A DNA stretch of 64,000 nt from Bombyx mori. Taxonomy: Eukaryota > Arthropoda > Insecta > Lepidoptera > Bombycidae. Positions 1 through 10,394 of this stretch are shown here, piece after piece. A program made the translations under genes and the position numbers. The notes beneath the pieces were generated by a model that was given only the letters and a program-made list of their open reading frames with translations, did not search any database and was not told the DNA's origin. The stretch spans positions 17,424,001-17,488,000 of the forward strand of contig NC_085107.1 of assembly GCF_030269925.1 (NCBI RefSeq), read 5' to 3'. Numbering within the stretch: position 1 is the first letter of the stretch; the number at the start of each line of letters is the position of its first letter.

Positions 1-1867
1 TAAGTAAAGTATGCTGTACATACTTCAGTTATATATTTGTCATGAAAACTATCTCACCCTCTAAATAAAACATTTTTTTATGCATTCCTGATTATTCGGT
101 TACGATAAATTGGTAAAAATTTATTTCAATTTTCATAGTATTATAGCCAAATGAAAAGTTGGAATAATGAGAGGTTTTCAGGTATAAGAGTTAAGAAATC
201 AAAAAATATTATAATTTCAATTAATATAGATTAGAAATATAACCACTTTCAAGACTTATGAAAATAAGTACAATTAACATTAATTTATACATATATAAAT
301 GGTAGACTTCATAAAACTTCATAAACATACTAGGGAGTCTACTTCAATTTTATTTATATTTTTAACATTATAACTTATTTTAAAAAGCTAACTAATTATC
401 AAACTACCATATACAGTAGTGGCTTTAATTGTTTACCAACTCTAATGCTTACACTTACACATACTTTTATGTGTATCTATATTTTTCTATTTGTATGTTT
501 TTATTTGTTTCAAAAAGTTTTAACTTGAAACTATTTCATTTAATAATTCAGAAATGGTTATATGATGTAAGCCTATAATACTATGTTATAGCATCATCTC
601 ATCTCTCTTCCCTTGGGAGTCTAAAAAATTTGAACCAACAGAATAGACAACAATCTTATCAGAGACATCAGCAGTGGAGTATTAATATTTACTGGTGTAC
701 TTAATATTACTGGCCTACAACACACCCCATATTGTAGGCCCACCAGTAAATAAATATGCATCATCAACCCACATATGCATCATCGAGGGTATTGCTGCAT
801 TGAGGCAATCATGTATGCCAATTTAAAGAGTGGGACACCTGTGAGACTTTGACATAATGTCTCAAAATGGGGTGGGAGCATTCACATTGTGATTTTTGTG
901 TGGTTTTACAGGCTAATCGTGAGATAGTTTACGCACCTTCGCCATAAAAAAGCCTATATATAATATATCAATTTTTTTTACTTCTTGTACAAAAATAATT
1001 GTAATTGTATAAAATAATATATTAAAACTTCTCTAAGTACTCTAAGAATTAATTTTTATTTCAATACTACGGTATATTTCCATCCAGCCTAAATAGTAAA
1101 TAAGTGCACTGTAACTTCTCACCTTTGTCATACGCCAATCCAAACGTTACCATGGTCAAAATTAGAATAACCTCCATTTTGAGAACACAATAACATTAAC
1201 ACAAACGGCAAGAAAACGTTGCAGCCATAATCCCAAGTCGTTAAATATACAAAGTGAATGTACCTATTTCCTAGAACGAATCAAAATTAAATGCAAGTGG
1301 AAAGTTATCGCATTTGGGAATATTAGTAACATTTCTAGATGATGTTTGTACGTGTCATATTTCACACTAAAATATAGATTTGTTTCAAAACTCTTGTAAA
1401 TTCATGCTTCGTGTGTACTTTATCAGATTTCAACAGATAGAAATAGATGTTCTTACAAAAAAAATAAACTCATTCGTTGATTGCTATTGCTGCCATTAAG
1501 TGAATTATCTATGGTCATAGTCTATGACCATAGATAATACACATAGACAATAGCATAGAGAGTACCTACACTTGAGACAATACATACTGCTATTGGCGAT
1601 TGACATAAAATATGTTTCAGAAGAACAGAGTCAAGTTCTTAAGTGGGAAAACCTTAGCTCAAACCCTAAATAATTAAAAATTGAGACAAATTATGAGGGT
1701 AAATTACATAACACCCAATATCTTAGATAATACAAACAGCAGCATCTGAAACAGAGAAAGAGTCGATAAAATCAAGTCGTTACTTGCTTTTCCGGAACTG
1801 AAATGTGCCAATTATCACATTTATTCTTTATGCAACATCGGATTTACACGATTTCATTTATTTTTAT
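1..1867. other. AT-rich DNA without a recognised gene
   Basis: I see no convincing coding region or intact transposon on either strand. A near-perfect palindrome (listed separately) sits at 1504-1538. The stretch around 700-930 is slightly richer in GC and has faint SINE-like wording (a cctgtgagac and ggtgggagc pattern), but it is too decayed to assign. Confidence 0.5.
1504..1538. repeat. 35-bp perfect palindrome
   Basis: Two 17-bp arms (attatctatggtcatag and its exact complement) are separated by one base at 1521. Such a perfect hairpin is unlikely by chance, but no repeat family or gene feature around it explains it. It may be the collapsed ends of a small foldback element. Confidence 0.7.
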
Positions 1868-2238
1868 TGGAGTTTACTCCTTTAGAATCGATTTACATAT
1901 ATAGGCCCGGGGTATGAAAATTATGGGGACCAAAATCGTACTAGCATGTCACACGAAATGCGTTATGCGCCTGATTGCGCATGTCACACGAAATGCGTTA
2001 TCGCAGGTGACGCCGGGCTGCTGCGCCGGCAGTCCGCCACAAAGCCTCGTACTGATCGCGCGTTTCTCTCATTATTGTATTTTCATATATTTGTTAGTCG
2101 TTTGTTTTGTGTCTCGTTAATTTGTTAATAATCTGTAGTGTATCGTGTTGTCGTAATATAGAACTATTTCTCGTATTGTTTCGTTTAATTTTTTATATCC
2201 AGTAAACTCCAGTCGTGCGTCGGAGCGGACACACACAC
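1868..2238 (+). mobile_element. 371-bp Helentron-like element, copy 1
   Basis: First of five near-identical copies of exactly 371 bp. It begins with tggagtttact directly after a T-rich run. The reverse complement of those 11 bases lies 27 bp inside the other end. The last 27 bp can form a GC-rich hairpin and end in acacacac before another T-run. Inside are two tandem copies of the motif catgtcacacgaaatgcgtt. A 68-codon frame is present in every copy, but it is probably an accident of sequence identity. The asymmetric inverted repeats, 3' hairpin and T-run target match non-autonomous Helentron/Helitron2 elements. That class assignment is inference. Confidence 0.7.
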
Positions 2239-2243
2239 TTTTT

Positions 2244-2614
2244 TGGAGTTTACTCCTTTAGAATCGATTTACATATATAGGCCCGGGGTATGAAAATTAT
2301 GGGGACCAAAATCGTACTAGCATGTCACACGAAATGCGTTATGCGCCTGATTGCGCATGTCACACGAAATGCGTTATCGCAGGTGACGCCGGGCTGCTGC
2401 GCCGGCAGTCCGCCACAAAGCCTCGTACTGATCGCGCGTTTCTCTCATTATTGTATTTTCATATATTTGTTAGTCGTTTGTTTTGTGTCTCGTTAATTTG
2501 TTAATAATCTGTAGTGTATCGTGTTGTCGTAATATAGAACTATTTCTCGTATTGTTTCGTTTAATTTTTTATATCCAGTAAACTCCAGTCGTGCGTCGGA
2601 GCGGACACACACAC
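2244..2614 (+). mobile_element. 371-bp Helentron-like element, copy 2
   Basis: Same length and ends as copy 1, and head to tail with it across a linker of five T residues. I found no difference from copy 1 when reading the two side by side. Close head-to-tail packing fits rolling-circle replication that reads through the terminator. Confidence 0.7.
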
Positions 2615-2624
2615 TTTTTTTTAT

Positions 2625-2995
2625 TGGAGTTTACTCCTTTAGAATCGATTTACATATATAGGCCCGGGGTATGAAAATTATGGGGACCAAAATCGTACTA
2701 GCATGTCACACGAAATGCGTTATGCGCCTGATTGCGCATGTCACACGAAATACGTTATCGCAGGTGACGCCGGGCTGCTGCGCCGGCAGTCCGCCACAAA
2801 GCCTCGTACTGATCGCGCGTTTCTCTCATTATTGTATTTTCATATATTTGTTAGTCGTTTGTTTTGTGTCTCGTTAATTTGTTAATAATCTGTAGTGTAT
2901 CGTGTTGTCGTAATATAGAACTATTTCTCGTATTGTTTCGTTTAATTTTTTATATCCAGTAAACTCCAGTCGTGCGTCGGAGCGGACACACACAC
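2625..2995 (+). mobile_element. 371-bp Helentron-like element, copy 3
   Basis: Third head-to-tail copy, separated from copy 2 by a ten-base T-rich linker (ttttttttat). It differs from copies 1 and 2 by one visible G-to-A change in the second internal motif (aaatacg instead of aaatgcg, near 2752). Confidence 0.7.
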
Positions 2996-3263
2996 TTTTT
3001 TAAAATATTATTTATACTATACTAGCGGACCCGGCAAACTGTGTTCCGCTACACGGTTTGTTTCTATCTATCTATCTATCTATCTCTTGGGATTATGGCA
3101 CGCTTTGTTTCAAACACAGCAACCGGTCAACTTCAAAATTCTACTATAATTAGCCATAGACCTTTTTTTTTGGTACAATTTTTCCTTGTTAGGAAAGGCA
3201 AGGGGATAACCGGCTCTGTAAATTTGGCCCCCCTTTTTTTGATTTTCGGTTATTTTTTATTTT
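2996..3263. repeat. Interspersed-repeat segment with TATC microsatellite
   Basis: It begins near 3020 with actagcggacccggcaaac, wording common to dispersed repeats of moths and other arthropods. A (TATC)n run follows at 3063-3085, then T-rich tracts. Its last part (from about 3232) plus 3635-3712 reproduces 4567-4678. This segment therefore existed before the fourth 371-bp element landed in it. Confidence 0.55.
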
Positions 3264-3634
3264 TGGAGTTTACTCCTTTAGAATCGATTTACATATATAG
3301 GCCCGGGGTATGAAAATTATGGGGACCAAAATCGTACTAGCATGTCACACGAAATGCGTTATGCGCCTGATTGCGCATGTCACACGAAATGCGTTATCGC
3401 AGGTGACGCCGGGCTGCTGCGCCGGCAGTCCGCCACAAAGCCTCGTACTGATCGCGCGTTTCTCTCATTATTGTATCTTCATATATTTGTTAGTCGTTTG
3501 TTTTGTGTCTCGTTAATTTGTTAATAATCTGTAGTGTATCGTGTTGTCGTAATATAGAACTATTTCTCGTATTGTTTCGTTTAATTTTTTATATCCAGTA
3601 AACTCCAGTCGTGCGTCGGAGCGGACACACACAC
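3264..3634 (+). mobile_element. 371-bp Helentron-like element, copy 4
   Basis: It has the same 371-bp length and ends as the tandem copies, with a visible T-to-C change near 3477. It lies in a T-run of a repeat whose uninterrupted paralogue is at 4567-4678, so both insertion boundaries can be read directly. No target duplication beyond the T-run is evident. Confidence 0.7.
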
Positions 3635-3644
3635 TTTTTTTTTA

Positions 3645-3712
3645 TTGTTTGTTCGTTAATGTTCCAATGTAAAAATTGTTTGTTCGTCTTTTATTTATTT
3701 ATAATTAATTAA
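3645..3712. repeat. Direct repeat flanking the LINE insertion (left)
   Basis: An AT-rich block reading ttgtttgttcgttaatgtt and onward that recurs at about 4605-4678 with few changes. The two blocks bracket the LINE fragment and its host sequence. Confidence 0.6.
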
Positions 3713-3878
3713 ACAAATGATCACCGCTAAGTAGGCTCCCTTTATCCCTTTATGGCTCAAATTAATTCATTTTGATCAAATATCGTTTGTTCGACGACTA
3801 TTGGTGATTGTTCGATCATAAAAACAATTAAATTCCCAATTATTAATTATTTTATATCTAATAAGCAAACCATCACCT

Positions 3879-4545
3879 TTTTTTTCTTTCGGGCCGGGTT
3901 CCGAACCTCCTACGAGGTTCCCGCGCATAAGGGGCGCGTGGGGTATGTAAGACTCAACGATCTGCATGGTGTTGGGAGCAGACCGCGGGCCCAAGGATTT
4001 TAGGGCCCACCCACTAAACGACTCCCCTGCACTCTTACACCCGACGTCCGATCCCCTCCGAGGTCAGAACCCGGATGAGGTAGGGGGGTTACCGCGGTCA
4101 ACACTACAACCAGACGGTGGGCTCACCCCAAGGACGCCCAGCCGACGGAGCCTTCGAGTCGAATCGAAGGCTCTGAAACGTCGGCCGTCTAGGTACGGCA
4201 GCCCGTCAGGCCGCCCGGACGGTGCCGCTTGTGTCCCGGAATACCCTGCTGGACCAGAACCAGCCTGCCGAGTCGGGACGCGATACACCGCCAACCGGTC
4301 GCTCTATTACTCCTCGGCGGCGCGCTAGAGTGCTAGTAGCGCGCCGCGCGGCCTCTACCCCTTCAGGTCGCCCCTTGACCTTCAACGGGGGGAGGCCGCT
4401 ACCTACAGGGGCCGGGACGTACGGGCGTATACCCGCCTCCGGCCCCCGGCTCGACGGCGACGGATCGATGTGGAAAGGGAAGAGCTCTCCCTCTCTCGTT
4501 CCGCCGCCTCCTTCTGCAAGATGGTGGCTCGTAGAAGTCGAGCAT
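3879..4545 (-). mobile_element. 5'-truncated R1-like LINE, with 15-bp target duplication
   Basis: A GC-rich block in AT-rich DNA. On the minus strand it ends in an A-rich tail (T-run at 3879 on plus). It is bounded by an identical 15-bp direct repeat, agcaaaccatcacct, at 3864-3878 and 4546-4560. That is the expected footprint of target-primed reverse transcription, and the roughly 667-bp length implies 5' truncation. The minus-strand frame at 4206-4550 shows ERPVGGVSRPDSAGWF, which resembles a plus-strand relative at about 9470-9530. Calling it R1-clade rests on that relative and on GC-rich style, not on an RT domain here. Confidence 0.75.
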
Positions 4546-4566
4546 AGCAAACCATCACCTCACGCC

Positions 4567-4678
4567 ACCTTTTTTTGATTTTCAGATTTTTTTATTTTTT
4601 ATTGTTTGTCGTCATTTGTTCGTTAATGTTCGAATGTAAAAATTGTTTGTTCGTCTTTTATTTATTTATAATTAATTG
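4567..4678. repeat. Uninterrupted copy of the repeat hit by element copy 4
   Basis: It reads tttttttgattttcag and then the ttgttcgttaatgtt block. It matches 3232-3263 joined to 3635-3712, and so serves as an empty-site paralogue for the 371-bp element at 3264-3634. Confidence 0.6.
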
Positions 4679-4955
4679 AGTCGACTATTATCAAAGCCGG
4701 CGATCTGACTTTTGGACAATGATTGGTAAATCAGAAAAACGAATTATTGACTTTGTATTCCATTGGCAGTCACAAAACTCTTCGGAACGACATCTTAGAT
4801 AAATAACAGGTTAACTATTAACCTTTATTTAATGCAGGTTTTGAACCGTATTCTTTGAAGGAGACGATTATATTCAAATCAATCTGTATTGACATATCAA
4901 TAATTTTTTTTTGTCCAAATGCACAGATTGCCACCTTTGATAATAGACGACTCAT
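4677..4955. mobile_element. TA-type MITE A, copy 1
   Basis: Terminal inverted repeats of about 25 bp (tgagtcgactattatcaaag at the left, the complement of tgagtcgtctattatcaaag at the right) enclose about 279 bp with no coding capacity. A TA follows the right end. A second copy at 42782-43308 is flanked by TA on both sides, which suggests a Tc1/mariner-type non-autonomous element. Confidence 0.75.
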
Positions 4956-5930
4956 ATAAGATTCCTTGCCTATAAATTTTCCATATATGTTCCATAGCGC
5001 ATCTGGCTAAGGTATGTCATTTAGTTTGTTTTATGCATCGACCACCGTTGGAGCTTAAAGTTTCCAAGTAGAGAAGACTAGAATATTTGGAGGTCAAAAT
5101 GCTGGCTTATTTCAGGCGAATGGCATTTAGACACTATTGGTACGATCGAGATTCATCATTTTTGTTTTAATAAGATTATCATACTCTCAGAGAATCATTA
5201 GAGAAATTTAAAATCAAATAGGAACCATTTGAATTGCGTGTACCTTAAATATATTTTCATTATGGTCAAGAGCTGGCGAACTTACATTTACTTATCTAAG
5301 ATTCCAAGTAAGCTCGACCACGGCTCACCTATTTGATAACCAGGTGAAAACAAATAAAATATCCACCGCGGATCCACTCTTGGTGGCAGAGATAAGCTAG
5401 GATAAGAAGATTATCGTGTCGCATTGTGGTCAATGATAACTTGTTTACACCTATAAAATCTGTCATACAGGAAACTAGTTGAGCAAGATCTAATTTGAGT
5501 CATTAATGGATGCTTAAAAACCACTTTTAAAAAACATTAAAATAGCATTAAAATCCATCGTGAGGTTTTATTAATAAATCTTTGGATGTACCTATATACC
5601 TAATGTGGTATAGGCATATACTAGTACATACGGGTATATACTGGTTTAAATTGTTATATACCTATGGGTACACACTCTATTCACCTCTGTAGGCATTCTC
5701 ATTCTACCCGGTTCTTAAATGCTTATTTTACCCATTTGATTACATAGAGAAAGAGAGGTACAATGCCAGTCGATTATCGGAGATTCAAATCTCTACGGCT
5801 TATGAGAGACTTTTTGATTTGGACTACCTATTGTAATTATTACGTGGGCCGTCGCCATGCCTGTTTTAGTTATTCCAAAAATATGTAGACAGCGTATTAT
5901 TTATATCTATTATGACGCAGGGATGACAAG
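4956..5930. other. AT-rich DNA without a recognised gene
   Basis: No open frame resembling a protein family and no clear element ends. The run near 5580-5690 has several short tata-rich direct repeats (cctatatacc, ggtatatac). Confidence 0.45.
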
Positions 5931-5934
5931 TGGT

Positions 5935-6560
5935 GTAAGGGGTGAAGATGGAATCACAGATACACAATAGCCAACCTCACCTGCCCATGGTGCACCCTGC
6001 TAGCTAACGGACGAGGTTCTGGCAACTGACGAATGGCGGTGTAATCATCCCTAATAAATTATGCCCTTAAATAGCAACAGACTAGGATAAGGTCAGCAGC
6101 ATGCCTTGAGGAAAGGACATGGTACCGCGGTCACTAACCCATCTGCTAAACATGGTGACTATTGGCGTAAGCCCCCCCCCAGGAAGGAATTCCCGTTTCG
6201 ACCAAAGTCGCTCAGCGTATGGAAAACGGTATGCTTGGAGTTTTGGATTGAATCAGAAATGAGGAAATCCGTCGAAGAACCAAAGTAAACGACATAGATC
6301 TAAATATTAGCAAGCTGATCTGGCAATGGGCCGGGTATACATGTCGCAGAATCGATGGCCGATGGAGCAGACGCATTATGGACTGAAGACTATGTACCGG
6401 TAAGCGCAGCTTTAGGCGTCTCCTTGACCGGTGGACAGATGACTTGTGGCAAAATGCAGGAAGAGATTAGATGCGGAAGGCGGTGAACCATTCACTGTGG
6501 AGGATTCTGAGAGAGGCCTACGTCCAGCAGTGGCGATATACAGGCTGATGACAATGAAAG
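5935..6560 (+). pseudogene. RTE-type LINE 3' fragment with decayed RT tail
   Basis: Translating 6258-6549 gives a degenerate polypeptide with two in-frame stops. It reads NEEIRRRTKVNDI, then LIWQWAGYTCRRIDGRWSRR, then RWTDDLW, then LWRILREAYVQQW. This order (charged helix, WxWAGH-like box, RWxDD box, terminal W-x-x-L-x-E-A-Y) is the C-terminal tail of RTE-like endonuclease/reverse-transcriptase proteins. The GC-richer stretch before it (5935-6257) is probably more of the same element, although a run of nine C residues at 6172 and stop codons prevent reading it. It is a dead copy. Confidence 0.65.
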
Positions 6561-6785
6561 GTTAACAAAGGATGTGATAGAAAATAAAAGGGAAATAAAA
6601 ACAACAACTTATTTCGATATAAATATTCAATGAGTATTTATTAAGTTAGATTGTGCGTCGAAGAACACGAAACGCGATCGATTAATTCTATACGTATTAA
6701 AAAAATTCAATTGATGTTTTTATTCTATAATCTACCAATAAACGATGTTACTCACATGCATTTAACCACATCTTTTCAATATTTT

Positions 6786-6992
6786 TTTTCCTACTTATGA
6801 TGATAGCCTTGAGAGGCTATATCAGCGTCGCCTTAACTAGTAGGTGAGCTCACGGGGCTCAAACCTGAAGACGTTGCTAACACGAACCCTAGCAAGAGCC
6901 GTGCTTCGCAGAATCTACCACCGGATCGGAAACGCGACCCACTGAGAAGATCCGGCGAGAAACTCAGTGGGCTGTGTCTGAGGGTTCTTTTC
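6786..6992 (-). mobile_element. Retroposon 3' end (SINE/LINE tail family)
   Basis: A GC-rich block that begins after a T-run on the plus strand, so the element lies on minus with its A-tail near 6783. A close relative in the same orientation is at 62925-63108 (shared gatcggaaacgcgacccact and ctcacggggctcaaac), and a diverged one in the opposite orientation is at 46650-46875. The short open frames across it are by-products. Confidence 0.65.
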
Positions 6993-7015
6993 AATAATTT
7001 ATAATAAAAGTTCAT

Positions 7016-7883
7016 TAAAACGTTTTGACACCAAGAATATTATATGACTTAATACATTTAAATGACTTAACTACATATGAATACTGAATTACTTTCTAAC
7101 ACCCAGATATTTTAAAAAAACAACATCTATTAAACGTGTACACGCATTTAAAACGACGTACAATAATCGCATATCGATAGAGCTAAACAACAGTTAGGCA
7201 AGAAACATCGATGGAAATATATAGTATTGTAGCAAAACGTACTTAATTAGGTGTATAGTATAACTAAACAATATCAGTAAAAAGAGTACAAATATTACAA
7301 TTCAAAATTGTACGTAAACAAACGGTATAATACCTTTCCTACATCCATCATAAAATCGCACCTGTCCGAACTTAATTTTATTGTTGTAAGCACGATAAAG
7401 TTAAGTTTTCCTAATTCAGTCTTGCAAGGAATTCTCAAAGAGACCCTGTCAAATTTCGAGACTATGCTAATTATGTAATCATATTACGCTTAAGTGTGAC
7501 AAAAATGTCAGTGGCTCTAAAATAGCGGTCTTAGTTTTTAATGTTATCGTTCACATATAAAACGAACCTTTTAAATTTAAAAATTTACCCAATGTTAAAC
7601 ACGTTGTGAAGTCTATTTATATAAAGTAGGTACATACGAGTATATAGATAAATGTACCGTTGTAAGTCATAAAAATACGTGGACGTCTGACAATCCCTTG
7701 TTGTTCCATTCTTAGCATTCCATTTTAACAAAATTAATAAAATTTAATAATAATAGGGAAATATATGTAAGAAAGTACATTTAGAAAGATACGACACATC
7801 GATTATACGTATTAACACAACAATGTAATTAAAGTGTATAGATCCAATGCATTATGGGAGAGAAATTCTAAAAATCTTTAAGT
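7016..7883. other. Downstream flank and probable 3' UTR of the Tudor gene
   Basis: AT-rich DNA with no frame of its own. On the minus strand an aataaa-type signal (tttatt on plus) occurs near 7377 and another near 6634, both plausible polyadenylation signals for the gene ending at 7884. No transposon ends were seen. Confidence 0.4.
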
Positions 7884-9047
7884 TTACTCAATTATTGGAA
7901 TAATGTCCACCAGGCTGGGAGTCTCAAAGGTACATCCAATGCTAGTGAATCGAATCATAAATTCGGGTTTCTTCTCAAGCTCTTTCATCAATTCATAAGC
8001 ATAAGGGGCGGCCAAGCTACTGGAACAGCACATAGCCAATGCGGGCATGTGGTTGAATACTTGTTCTTTAACAGGTTTCAGCTTGTCGATTGTGGTTTCT
8101 ATAACCTCACCAAAATCAATTTTGTTGACAAGTATTTTTTTTTCTTTTTTGTCAACGGTTAAAACAATTGCTCTCTCATATATTTCATCTGGTAGCTCAA
8201 TAGCGACACAGAGGCCTGGATGAACTTTGTCGAGGGTCAATGGTTGCTGATACTGGCAATAGTAAGAGAAATCGGGTCGGCTTGCTATGTATGCACGGTA
8301 TGTCCTAATATCGCTAACGAAAAAGCGATAAGGCGTGCTGACGTATCGCATAATCACATGCAAGACATCACCGACGTGACAGCGAATGTAGCGGAGCTGG
8401 CGACGTGCTACCTCATTGACTTCTTCGTCCAACTCTACCATATATTTGCTGGGAGGGTTGTTCATCTGCACAATGGAGATTGAAACATCGTTCGGAGTGC
8501 CTTCATTCAAGTCGACCAGAATAGTGTTTCCATACTTCGCGCATACTCTCATCTTTGCACGTTTCACGCCAAGAGCCTGCCGCATTATGAGCGTATCATT
8601 TTTCGTTTCTGCTGGTGAAGGTTTTAGCACATAATTTGCAAGACTGCATTTGGTACTGAGTGCTGGAAGATTGGCATACTTACGAATCTTGAATATTTTC
8701 CAAATCGGTATCTGCTTATCAATGAAGCCATAATCCATAGCAAATAGATCGCACACAATTTCGTGCCCTACCCCAGATGGTATCATTTGGATGAGAATAA
8801 GTTGACCACGAACGAAGCATTGCACAACTTCTGACTTGTAAGACACGATGCGCCCGATTTGCAACTCACATACCTTTATCAGTTCCCGAGGTGCTTGCAG
8901 GAATCGTAAATCGTTACGGAATGCAACAGGACGCACATAGAATTCATCGGGACTCTCTATATGGGTTACATCTACCCAATAATAATGTCTCTCCAGGAAC
9001 TGATAAAATCGAATCTTTCTTAATATTGACATTTGTTGTTCTATCAT
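7884..9047 (-). CDS. Intronless protein with two Tudor-type domains
   Basis: An uninterrupted 387-codon frame starting MIEQQMSIL. Domain 1 (about residues 20-150) has the extended-Tudor wording VTHIESPDEFYV, then GRIV, then CDLFAMDYGFI, then LPALSTKCSLANY. Domain 2 (about 230-350) has GLCVAIELPDEIYERAIVL, then NKIDFGEVI, then MPALAMCC. Extended Tudor domains bind methylated arginines on PIWI proteins and act in germline piRNA pathways (family knowledge). No helicase, LOTUS, MYND or RRM domain is visible, so the protein is shorter than most TDRD proteins. A minus-strand TATA box at 9126-9133 gives a start about 55 bp before the ATG. The lack of introns could mean a retrocopy or a compact germline gene. 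I cannot name the orthologue. A divergent function cannot be excluded. Confidence 0.85.
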   Translation of the reverse strand: MIEQQMSILRKIRFYQFLERHYYWVDVTHIESPDEFYVRPVAFRNDLRFLQAPRELIKVCELQIGRIVSYKSEVVQCFVRGQLILIQMIPSGVGHEIVCDLFAMDYGFIDKQIPIWKIFKIRKYANLPALSTKCSLANYVLKPSPAETKNDTLIMRQALGVKRAKMRVCAKYGNTILVDLNEGTPNDVSISIVQMNNPPSKYMVELDEEVNEVARRQLRYIRCHVGDVLHVIMRYVSTPYRFFVSDIRTYRAYIASRPDFSYYCQYQQPLTLDKVHPGLCVAIELPDEIYERAIVLTVDKKEKKILVNKIDFGEVIETTIDKLKPVKEQVFNHMPALAMCCSSSLAAPYAYELMKELEKKPEFMIRFTSIGCTFETPSLVDIIPIIE

Positions 9048-9125
9048 ATTGTGGGCTTTATATAAAATATCACAATAACGAATGTTACTATAACGCCCTT
9101 TAGATAACGACTGTGATGAGTCCTA

Positions 9126-9133
9126 CTTATATA
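9126..9133 (-). promoter_or_regulatory. TATA box of the Tudor gene
   Basis: Reads tatataag on the minus strand, 79 bp upstream of the ATG. Transcription would start about 25-30 bp further on, near 9100, leaving a 5' UTR of about 55 nt. Position and match are good, but no start site can be verified. Confidence 0.5.
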
Positions 9134-9369
9134 GTCAGCACCTGCGCAATGATACTGTAAGCTAACGTTGAGTGTACACAGTCAAGACGCATTTATTTTA
9201 AAAATAATAATACATATTCAAAATAAATTTCTAGTCATTTTGTTATAATGAACTGAAGTTGTAATTTAAATAACCATTTTTATATTTTCTTACACTAGGT
9301 AGATGGCCAAGTTCACGATAGTCTGTAATACAGCGACATTCTTAATGCAACTATAAATTGTGAAAACCT

Positions 9370-9705
9370 ATGAAATCGTTTTATACACCACACAGGAGAA
9401 TGTGCTTGCAGGAACCCGGTGTACAGCAGTCCTCGTTGCCGTCATCGCTGTCATCGCCGGAGGTAATGTGGAAGAGCAACCCGGTCGGCGGGGTATCGAG
9501 TTTCGACCGGGCAGGCTATTTCAGACCCAACGTGGTTTCCCTGAGCACCAGTAGGCATCGCCCAGGCTACCTGACGGGCCGCTGTACCGCAGAGACCGGC
9601 GTCGTTGGTCGTCGATGAACTCCTCGACAACTCATCGATCGGGCGACTTCGGGGTGGCGCCGCGAGTCTAGTTGTAAAAATTATTAAAAATTATTAAAAT
9701 TATTA
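9370..9705 (+). mobile_element. R1-like LINE 3' end
   Basis: A GC-rich block ending in an A-rich tail with attaaaa repeats (9675-9713). The wording NPVGGVSSFDRAGYF in one frame parallels PVGGVSRPDSAGWF in the minus-strand LINE at 3879-4545. The DNA around ctgacgggccgctgtacc also aligns, so these are two diverged members of one LINE family. No RT domain remains. Confidence 0.55.
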
Positions 9706-10394
9706 AAAAAAAACCTTTTTATGGCCGTGTCTTCTTGGATGTGCCGGCAATTTTGGACGACAGCAATCAATAGATAGGCCACGCTTGCTCGATACTATCA
9801 ATGACAATAAAAAATAAATTATTAAAATGATCTGTACTCGGCTTTAGTTTATTTGGAATTGGAATTTTCCGGTTAGAGCCTGCGCGGAAAGGAAATTTCT
9901 CCTTACGCAGACGCTAACCTGGCATTGCTAACCTGACTGAATTTGTATTGATCTTGACTCTCGAAAAGCCCGGGTAGAGCGAGCCACCTGAAGACGTGCA
10001 CAGTAACCATAAATCTACCTATAATAACATACGCACTTCTTTTTTAACACTTCTTTCTCACTTTTATAGCTGTGATCAATGGTAAAGAAATATTGTTCGT
10101 ATAATCTGAGTTAATAACAACACGTTCTGCTGAATTGCAATAATTACACTTTAAATTGAATTATGTCTACTACCTTTTCATAACAATATGTATTATTTGT
10201 CGATGTAAATATAGTAATACAATTTAGGGTTCCGTGCTGAACGACACAAAACCGAATATTATAATGTCATGTTCGTTTTGGTATCTATCTGGTCTGACGG
10301 TATTGTAGCCAGTGTTAGAAACTCTCAGGCTGAGCTTCTGAGCTCACCTATCGGTCCGTGATTAACTGGAGTAGCCTCAAATGCTACCAGAGCT

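Noticed and set aside
2231..2243. 371-bp units as LTRs of a retrotransposon (TG...CA-like ends)
   Set aside because: No internal gag-pol, no 4-6 bp target duplications, head-to-tail copies with T-only linkers, and asymmetric inverted repeats fit a rolling-circle element better. I keep the LTR option only as the stated refutation test.
1914..3524. Conserved 68- and 60-codon frames in every 371-bp copy
   Set aside because: They are identical because the DNA copies are nearly identical. Two overlapping frames are equally open, and no domain, signal peptide or codon-position bias is apparent.
1868..3634. CRISPR-like array
   Set aside because: The repeats are 371 bp long and this is animal DNA; the spacing and repeat type do not fit.
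3966..4578. Several 70-120-codon frames on both strands
   Set aside because: They arise from the GC-rich LINE fragment, where stop codons are rare in all frames. The target duplication marks the whole block as an insertion.
8220..8634. Plus-strand frames of 70-90 codons inside the Tudor gene
   Set aside because: Antisense shadows of the minus-strand coding sequence.
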